Positions 57,101 to 64,000 of a stretch of 64,000 nt of DNA are shown here, piece by piece. The notes under the pieces are model-generated. The model worked only from the letters and a program-made list of their open reading frames with translations. It was not told the DNA's origin and searched no databases. The stretch is from Atherinomorus stipes (taxonomy: Eukaryota; Chordata; Actinopteri; Atheriniformes; Atherinidae): the NCBI GenBank assembly GCA_023101725.1, contig JALJCO010010476.1, forward strand, positions 124,001 to 188,000, written 5' to 3'. Position 1 is the first letter of the stretch. Every line of letters starts with the position of its first letter. Both the position numbers and the translations under genes were made by a program.

Positions 57101-57475
57101 TTCCTCCGCAGGGTGGCCGGGCTCTCCCTTAGAGATAGGGTGAGGAGCTCGGTCATCCGGGAGGGACTCAAAGTAGAGCCGCTGCTCCTCCGTACAGAGA
57201 GGAGCCAGATGAGGTGGCTCGGGCATCTGGTCAGGATGCCTCCTGGACGCCTCCCTGGTGAGGTGTTTCAGGCACGTCCCACCAGGACAAGACCCCGGGG
57301 GAAGGCCTATGACACGCTGGAGGGACTGCGTCTCCCGGCTGGCCTGGGAGCGCCTCGGGATCCCCCTGATGAGCTGGCGGCTGTGGCCGGGGTGAGGGAC
57401 GTCTAGGCCTCCCTGCTTAGGCAGCTGCACCCGCGACCCGATCCCGGATTAGCAGAAGAGGACGGTACGGTACGG
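54154..57475 (+). mobile_element. non-LTR retrotransposon (LINE), near full length, broken
   Basis: A 3.3-kb GC-rich block sharply different from its TA-repeat flanks. It has an untranslated 5' region (54154-54316), an apurinic-type endonuclease region, a reverse transcriptase region and a short 3' tail with GGTACGGTACGGTA repeats. It encodes no separate first ORF. The clade was not determined from sequence alone. Insertion into a TA repeat hides any target duplication. Confidence 0.88.
54317..57406 (+). pseudogene. LINE endonuclease-reverse transcriptase, disrupted ORF
   Basis: The first part, 54317-55573, encodes an APE-type endonuclease with GTWNV (about 54590), [10 protein letters not shown] and STDHHLVVS motifs. 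It is then interrupted: the frame changes near 55570, and in the following frame there are stops at about 55849 and 56018. The RT part continues with GFRPGRGTVDQL and FVDLEKAFDRVPR, shifts frame again near 56500-56540, and goes on with GCPLSPILF, the catalytic box FADDVVLLASS (about 56662) and a C-terminal part ending at 57406. A functional copy would make one polyprotein that nicks target DNA and reverse-transcribes its own RNA. This copy cannot be translated in full and is inactive, although damage is light, so insertion is fairly recent. Confidence 0.88.
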
Positions 57476-57658
57476 TATATATATATATATATGTATATAT
57501 GTAAACATACACACACACCGGCCACTTCATTAGGTAAACCTGTCCAACTGCTCGTTAACCTAAATTTCTAATCAGCCAATCACATGGCAGCAACTCGATG
57601 AATTTATGCACATAGACATGGTCAACAAGATCTGCTGCAGTTCAAACCAAGCACCAGA

Positions 57659-58850
57659 ATGGGGAAGAAAGGGGATTTGGTTGTTGGTGCCAGACGGGCT
57701 GGTCTGAATATTTCAGAAACTGCTGATCTACTGGGATTTTCATGCACAACCATCTCTAGGGTTGTGCATGAGAATGGTCCGAAAAAGAGAAAATATCCAG
57801 TGAGCAGCAGTTCTGTGGGCTTAAATGCCTTGTTGATGCCAGAGGTCAGAGGAGAATGGACTGGTTTGAGCTGACAGAAAGGCAACAGTAATTCAAATAA
57901 CCACTTGTTACGACCAAAGTATGCAGAAGAACATCTCTGAATGCACAACACATTCAGCCTGGAAGCAGATGGGCTACAGCAGCAGAAGACCACACCTGGT
58001 GCCACTCCTGTCAGCTAAGAACAGGAAACTGAGGCTACAATTCGCACAGACTCACCAACATTGGACAAAAGAAGATGGAGAAATGTTGCCTTGTCTGATG
58101 AGTCCCGATTTTTGCCATGATCCATTGATGGATCCATCCTGCTTTGCATCAATGGTTCAGGTTGGTGGTGGTGGTGTAATGGTGTGGGAGAAATTTTTTT
58201 TGGGCACACTTTAGGAGCCTTAGTACCAACTTGGCATGGTTTAACCACCACAGCCTACCTGAGTATTGTTGCTGACCATGTCCATCCCTTTATGACCACA
58301 GTGTAGCATCCTCTGATGGCTACTTCCAGCAGGATAACGTGCCATGTCACAAAACGTGAATCATCTCAGACTGGTTTTTTGAACATGACAATGTTCAACC
58401 AGTTTAAGAGTGTCACATTCATCTATATTTATATTTTATATTTTTGTATCTTTGGTTTTATCTATTTATGTGATTGTGTTTTTTATTCTTTTATTTCTGA
58501 TTTATTCTTATCCTGTATAGCACTTTGGTCAACTGAGGTTGTTTTTAAATGTGCTCTATAAATAAATTTGACTTGACTTGACTTGACAATGAATTCATTG
58601 TACTCAAATGGCCTCCACAGGCACCCGATCTCAATCCAATATAACACCTTTAGGATGTGGTGGAACAGGAGGTTCTCATCATGGATGTGCAACCGACAAA
58701 TCTGCAGCAACTGCATGATGCTGTCATGTCAATATGGAGCAAAATCTCTGAGGAAAGTTTCCAGTACCTTGTTGAATTGTTGCCACGAAGGATTAAGGCA
58801 GTTCTGAAGGCAAAAGGGATCCAACCCCCAGTACTAGCAAGGTGTACCTA
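57659..58850 (+). pseudogene. Tc1-type transposase pseudogene
   Basis: The N-terminal helix-turn-helix region is readable (MGKKGDLVVGARRAGLNISE, then TADLLGFSCTTISRVV), but the frame stops at 57872-57874. Further on, codons for SDESRF (58094-58111, first catalytic Asp), YFQQDNVPCH (about 58320-58350, second Asp) and PDLNPI (about 58624-58641) are visible in changing frames. The position of the third catalytic acidic residue, following PDLNPI, is a TAA stop (58642-58644) and a TAG follows at 58651-58653. A retroposon also splits the gene. The copy is certainly inactive. Confidence 0.88.
58394..58584 (+). mobile_element. short retroposon (LINE/SINE 3' tail) nested in Tc1
   Basis: A 191-base insert splits the transposase remnant. 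It is flanked by GACAATG on both sides (58387-58393 and 58585-58591), a target-site duplication. It ends with TATAGCACTTTGG, a CTCTATAAATAAA motif and (TTGAC)n repeats, the tail type of L2/CR1-like LINEs and their SINE partners. It is a 5'-truncated copy. Confidence 0.8.
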
Positions 58851-58866
58851 ATTAAATGGCCAGTGA

Positions 58867-58869
<3 letters not shown>

Positions 58870-58903
<34 letters not shown>

Positions 58904-58907
58904 TATA
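58870..58907. repeat. (TA)n microsatellite, right flank of Tc1
   Basis: A TA/AT run continuing the same tract that flanks the LINE and the Tc1 element. Confidence 0.9.
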
Positions 58908-60045
58908 AATATTAAATGAAATTAAATGAATAATACTTTATTAATCCCATCCCATTTTATTTAATACAAGACATAGGAGAAAAACCAAGGGCTCGCTGAA
59001 GGCACAGCTGGAGAAAACAATAGTGCCTGTAGTCATTTGAACACCGGGGCAGTGTTCCCCACACTGAAGATGTGGCTCCAAAAATATCTGGAGAAAGGTA
59101 AAAATAAGGCACGGCAGGTTTATTTTTACACTTAATTATTTTTAACTCCACACCTGAGGGGTCTGGTGAGTTCATACTGGCTCAGGAAGTTGTTGATATT
59201 GGTTGCTAATTTTGGTCCTCAACGATTCAGAGCTCATCCTCTGACGAAAAGCAGCCAGTATATAGACCTCAGAGCAAAGTTCTGAATGAGTTGCAGGTGT
59301 CTAATTGATTTCGTAGACCAGTAAAGACGCTGTTCCAATAATCCAGCCGACTGAAGATGAATGCATGGACTAGTTTTTGAGACATGTGATTTTTTTATCC
59401 TTGCAATGTTCTTAAGGTGATAGCAGGCTTATTTTGTGATTGCCTTAATGTGTTTTTCAAAGTTTAGGTCTGAGTCCATCACCTCACCCAGATTGCCGAC
59501 CTGGTTGGTGGTTTTTAGGTGTATAGATTGAAGCTCTGTGGTGACCTGCTGGCATTTGCTTTTGGCTCCAGACAATCACCTCAGTTTTGTTTTTGTTCAA
59601 CTAAAGAAAATTACAGTGCATCAAGTCGTTCATCTCCTAAATGCATTTATCAGGAGCCTGTGCAGGGCCTTGGTCTCATGGTGACATTGTAATATAAATC
59701 TGTGTGTCATCTGTGTAGTTATGGTAAATAATATTGTTGTTCCTTCTAACCTTGGCCAGTGGGAGCATGTGGATGATAAACAGAAGAGGTCCCAGGTTGG
59801 AACTCAGGGGGGACTCCACATATAATTCTTGCCTTCTCCGATGTAGTTACTTATTGACACTAAGTACTTCCCGTTCTCTAAGTATATTTTGAACAAGTTT
59901 AGTAGAGTGGAAGACAGACCCACCCAGTTCTCCAGTCAAGTAGTATTGTATAGTACAGCTCTGAAATCCAGTAAAACTAGCACTGGCATCTTTCTACTTT
60001 TTCAGAAACATCAGACATCTCAGTCCATATGAGTGCAATGTTTTC
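58908..60045 (-). pseudogene. LINE (L2/CR1-group type) reverse transcriptase fragment, minus strand
   Basis: Read on the minus strand, the segment contains HNYTDDTQIYITMSP (59680-59720), a variant of the YADDTQ catalytic box. Before it is a GVP... and LFIIHMLPLAN-like stretch (59755-59815), and after it CNFL.LNKNKTEVIVW, then a VHAFI/SRLDYWNS-like stretch near 59330-59370. It finishes with a tail ending in AATAAAGTATTATTC. Many stops and frame changes are present. It is an old 5'-truncated copy, antisense to the neighbouring elements, and different from the 54-57 kb LINE. Confidence 0.7.
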
Positions 60046-61385
60046 TGTTTAAAAAAAAAAAGAGGTTTATGAGATTTACATTATATTGTTTTTATTTACT
60101 TTTAAAAAATGTGTTATTTTTGTGAGAACTGGTTACATAAAAAATGTGAAAAACCTCCAGTATTAGTTGATCCAGATATAAGCAGGTCTGGGAACAGTCT
60201 AATGTGAAAAACTGCAGGCCTGTGTGCAATACCAGATTGAGTTTAACAAGCCAGATGGGTTGTAATTGTCTGATCAGTCCAATGTTTGTGAGCTTTTATG
60301 CCTTTTCTTATGGTTTGTTTTCCTTACGTGCTGTTTCCTCTGCTGATTTGCCTTCCCTCTGGGAGTGCCTGTGTCAAAAACACTTGCTGCCAGGCCAGCG
60401 TTACTTTGCTGAGGATGTGCAATCATATTGGGCATGTTGTCATAGTTGGGCAGCATCTCCCATGGAAGGGACTGGCGCAGTGTTATCTTTCACGCCTGTC
60501 TGCTATGCTGCTGCAGTTTCACTGTCCACCTTCTCAGAGCAACTGTCTATTACAGTGCTATAAGATTAATGCATCTTTGCTGCAGAGGTTGGCGAATCTT
60601 TCTTTCACTAATCTGAAGGGTCTGTCTTCAACTTTTTAGGGGGATTAACCTTATCTATTTTCTTTCAATTTGCATTGGCACACACATGCAAATGAATCAT
60701 TAAATTTCTTTTCTATGATTAAATGTAAATCAAACAAACATAAATAAGACATTCAGATGTGTTTGACTTTAAACTTTCATGAGACAGAGTCTTAAAATGC
60801 AGGCATTGTTATTTTCCTGCCACAGGTAACAGCAGGCACTCTTTCCAATCATAACTTAAGAGTTGGTCCCTGAACAGATGTGAAGAGATTTATCCTTCAC
60901 TTTTGGAAACCGCTAGCTGGTTTTCTTACTTCTCCTTTATTTGATCACAGTAATTGAGACTCTTTTATGGCACTTCTGTTTCTTTTCCTAGATATATAAT
61001 GCACTGGATAGATGCTCAACCTGCTCAATCACACAGAACTAATTTGACTGTATTGTTTGACAAGTGTTCTTTACAGCTTGGTGTGAGTTGAATGCAATCT
61101 AAGAACAATTATGCCATTTTCTGAGAACAGTATGGGGCAGGTAAGAACCATTTTAGATTTTCACAGGTTAAATGTAATGATCACTCTTGAGAACTGAATT
61201 GCAGAGTTTGTGGTGGGGGGGGGGGGTATTTTTTTATACTAAAACTTGGCTGTTTTTTCTCTGCGGAAGAAAAAGAAAGTGAAGGGTTGCTATTGGTGGC
61301 GTAGACTCATAATGGGAAATGTCTGTTCTTTTGCACTTATCACTTCTCGCAGTTTGTTCTTACTTCTTTTGGTGCTCTAAGATTT

Positions 61386-61415
61386 AAAAAAAAAAAAGGG
61401 GGGGGGGGGGGGGGG
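61386..61415. repeat. A12-G18 homopolymer junction
   Basis: Twelve A followed by eighteen G in the desert. It resembles the T-G junction in the OLA1 intron. Confidence 0.9.
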
Positions 61416-62539
61416 TTCTGCCGTTTCCATGCAGAATTTCATTTTAATCTGGCGCTACATCAGGTATATAATCTGAAAATATGGTTGGTAAAAGACCCAG
61501 AAGGTTTCACTTGCATTTAAGAAGTTGTAAAGTAAGAACTCAAGGTTGCAAAGGACTGAAATCCACCTGAGCCGTGTCTTCGAAGCCCCTGTTGGACTTT
61601 CACATTTTTATCACCCCTGATATTTGTTCTCAATGGCAAATTAACGGCTTTCCTTGTGCCATTCAGTTTCCTTTCCGAAGACAAGGCTTAAATTTTGTCT
61701 AACTGCCTGAATTTACTACTCTTCTATTTTTCACACGACAGAATCGATAGCAGGACTGAAGAGGAGAGGATAAAAATTTATGGTATCTTGCAATTTAATG
61801 GTTGAAAAGATGCAATTTGAAAGATCATAAATTGTGAAGGAGCTCATGCTTCATTGCACTTGATTCAGTGCTTGCTGTTAGAACTTGATTTGCGAGTGTC
61901 TGCAAAGTGTGATTAACGAGGCGATCAATGTGCAGCGCAGCACACTATGGCACTCCTAATGCTCTTCATTAGAATAAATAAAATAAATTGACTGCAGCTC
62001 TATGAAAACTCTGTAATGGTTAAAAATCAAAGAATGTCATCCCCCAGCTACGATTTAGCTTCTCCCTGCCTGCATCTACCTTGATCACATTATCCTGACA
62101 GCCTTGTCTCTGAACCTGCAGGGGCTCTGAGACGAGCTCACGGTGAGGGAAGTAAAAGGAAGTGGTGTGTCGGCGGGGGCCACAGGCTATTGCCTAGTTG
62201 ACTGGTAATCATAAATCGGAGGCTTTTGTACTCAAAGTGTTGGGGGAAATGCAGTCTGCGGAGTATTAATGCATGAAATAGCATTTCAAGCTGATAAACG
62301 GTTCGCAGGATGGTCAGTCTACACAGATTGCTCTTCCCTCTTTCTTTTCCATGGCAGCATATTGTTTGTAATAACATTTACCAGAAAAATTTATTCCACT
62401 TCATCTCATGTTTTCTTGTGAGACAGCTTGATGTGGCGGTGGGGAGGTGGGTGGTCAGATTCAGCTGTATTATTTACTCCTCCTGCCTTTTCTCTTAGGA
62501 TTATTGTCCTTTGAGATTATTGTTGAATTGTCTTCAATG

Positions 62540-62720
62540 TGAGTTGTCACGCAGTCAGTTAACTTGGCTCCTTAATTGATTTCTTGCTACATCAGCTGTG
62601 TAGCTGTTAAAATCAATTAAGCAGCTGGGCAACAAATGTATTTGTAAATGAGCTGGTATTGATGTTTTCATCTTTCTCCATTAAAAGCAAAGTATCGACT
62701 TGAAAGGTTGATGGTATGTG
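62540..62720. promoter_or_regulatory. candidate conserved noncoding segment
   Basis: Contains CCTTAATTGATTTCTTG, CAGCTGTGTAGCTG, AAAATCAATTAAGCAGCTGG and CATTAAAAGCAAAG in 180 bases. The paired CAATTA and CAGCTG words resemble homeodomain plus bHLH enhancers. Inference only. Confidence 0.27.
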
Positions 62721-63779
62721 TCATGTTGTTTCTTTGTCTTCATTATTACTGAGGGAAAAGTTAGCCCTAACGCAAATATAGCATTCATAAAATAACATCA
62801 GACAAGTTCAAGAGTTTAAGCAGATGGGGTGATGGGATTCCTGCATTGAATGATGCATGCAAATTTCGGTTTGTGAGCTGCTGCAGGCTTGTGTTTACTG
62901 ATGAGATGCGGCTCTTTGCAGGAAGATTATAAGGGGCATGATGGAGTCCATACAGCATCTGTGCTCTTGTCTTTGCAGCACCTTTGTGCTGCTGTTAAGG
63001 TGAATCACCTCTCCTGCCACTCACAGCCACCTGTATTAGCTCTCTGCCCATTAAACATGGTCTGAGTGCTCATTTTGCAAGGAGACATTTAATTGCGTGC
63101 TGCTGAGGCACTATTTCTAATAGGCTAAGTGCTGGCTCCTACAGAGACTTCATGAACTGCATGTGAACAGCAAAAGTTTGCTCCTTCCTGCACCCCTCTG
63201 CACTCATTATTTTAATCATCTTAGAAATAACACTCTGCTTTCCAATCATGTTACTTTTGTATTAATTAACTTAGAAATTACCCACAGAATCATTCCTCCT
63301 TAACGAATGTTTCCATGTAGAGACAGCTCAATTGTTTTGCAGCAAAATCTCTATTTTAATTAGTTGTAAAATTAAAGAACTTGTAAACCCTGCAAGTGAA
63401 TTTTTAAATGTGCCGTCGCTTCAATCAGTCATGAATTCAGGTGTATTTGAATGAGGTTGATCTTGATGAACATGATGGATGGATAGTAATGCATGGTTTG
63501 GCCAAAAGTTTTACGGAACATATCTTTCAGTAAACTTTACAAAAGCCTTCAAGTTGAACAATCACAAACCTCAAAATTTATTATAACCAATAAAATTTGC
63601 ATTTTTGAAAACATTTATTTCCAGCAGACACACAAAGACACAAACTATCATGAAGATAGGCTGAGCATGAGTATAGATCTGATTCACACAATTATATTTT
63701 CCATTTTGTCTGCCTTGGATGGATTTTTTTTATTTATTTACTGTGGGTAAGTTAGTCTTTGATCTTTTACAGCCAACCC

Positions 63780-63801
63780 GGGGGGGGGGGGGGGGGGGGG
63801 G
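63780..63801. repeat. G22 homopolymer
   Basis: Twenty-two G in a row, a strong candidate for a G-quadruplex or an assembly-length error. Confidence 0.9.
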
Positions 63802-63904
63802 TATGTTTGCCCAGTTAAAATCCGCACATCTCTATATTCTCTCTTTTTTAATCTTAAATGCTTTTAATTTTGAATTATGCTTCTAATCTTTTTTTTCCCT
63901 CTCT

Positions 63905-64000
63905 TTTGCTTATAATGTTTTATGTAAAGCACTTTGAATTGTTCTGTGCATGAAATGTGCTATACAAATAAACTTGCCTTGCCCTGCCTTGCCTTGCCAG
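63905..64000 (+). mobile_element. LINE/SINE 3' tail with (CTTGC)n repeats
   Basis: The segment has AAAGCACTTTGAATTGT, GTGCTATACAAATAAACTTG and a terminal (CCTTG)n repeat, the same tail organisation as the retroposon nested at 58394-58584. The 5' part is truncated or too diverged to recognise, and the repeat may continue beyond the window. Confidence 0.65.

Larger units (their letters stand above)
57510..58869 (+). mobile_element. Tc1/mariner transposon, decayed, interrupted by a retroposon
   Basis: The left end (ACACCGGCCACTTCATTAGG) and the reverse complement of the right end (CACTGGCCATTTAATTAGG) are inverted repeats, and TA flanks both sides. Between them is a broken transposase gene in plus orientation. 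Length is 1.36 kb, of which about 191 bases are a nested insertion. The element sits in the same TA tract as the LINE. Confidence 0.88.
60046..63904. other. gene desert downstream of SP3, part 3
   Basis: No gene was recognised. A chance open stretch at 60204-60563 has no motif. Poly-G tracts occur at 61215-61226, 61398-61415 and 63780-63801. About 61880-62140, 62540-62720 and 63000-63420 are rich in TAAT/ATTA motifs and look like candidate conserved noncoding sequence. Confidence 0.5.

Noticed and set aside
54418..57430. Long minus-strand open stretches over the LINE (up to 246 codons)
   Set aside because: They are antisense shadows of the GC-rich LINE coding strand.
60204..60563. 119-codon open stretch in the desert
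   Set aside because: No recognised motif, splice context or homology; another overlapping frame is also open, as expected by chance.
1..64000. CRISPR arrays, tRNA or rRNA genes, bacterial-type operons
   Set aside because: None of the repeats has regular spacers and no tRNA or rRNA signature was seen; the window is vertebrate nuclear DNA.

Overview
This window looks like a piece of a teleost fish chromosome. The genes are split into short exons by GT/AG introns, the background is AT-rich, microsatellites are frequent, and there are fish-type transposons (hAT-like MITEs, Tc1/mariner, non-LTR retrotransposons). No bacterial operon, CRISPR array, rRNA or tRNA gene was recognised. The two clear genes, both on the plus strand, are the 3' half of OLA1 (Obg-like ATPase 1) and a complete SP3 (Sp-family zinc-finger transcription factor). 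From general knowledge, OLA1 followed by SP3 in the same orientation is also the order in human 2q31, so this is a conserved syntenic block.

Layout. 1-3050 is an OLA1 intron; its 5' exons lie outside the window. 3051-21744 holds the last six coding exons of OLA1 (213 codons plus stop), with a poly(A) signal at 22114. 22.14-30.4 kb is the OLA1-SP3 intergenic region, with a 199-bp hAT-type MITE with a perfect 8-bp target duplication (26676-26874), a second hAT-like element (27445-28051) and a TG...CA-ended repeat (28790-29363). 30.2-30.5 kb is the likely SP3 promoter. 30501-40056 holds seven SP3 coding exons (704 codons), whose introns carry a 2-kb hAT-like composite with a perfect 8-bp duplication (35023-37083) and a decayed Tc1-like remnant (~38.2-39.06 kb).

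From ~42 to 64 kb no gene is recognised. This desert contains a Tc1-like MITE (~47.37-47.87 kb) and a cluster of repeats in AT microsatellites at 54-60 kb: a near full-length but broken LINE (endonuclease plus reverse transcriptase), a dead Tc1 transposase gene with a small retroposon nested in it, and an antisense reverse-transcriptase fragment of another LINE. The last ~100 bases are another LINE/SINE 3' tail. Several stretches in the introns and in the desert are compositionally unlike their surroundings and rich in homeodomain-type AATTA/ATTA motifs; they are candidate conserved regulatory elements, but this cannot be shown without alignment.

The two genes are not a pathway. OLA1 is a cytosolic ATPase linked to translation and stress control, and SP3 is a nuclear GC-box regulator; their pairing is positional. 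I found no convincing previously undescribed system. The most useful observations are the spacing of methionine codons in SP3 (fits multi-start translation), an exon-like segment in the desert at 45592-45679, the nested transposons, and the candidate regulatory islands.
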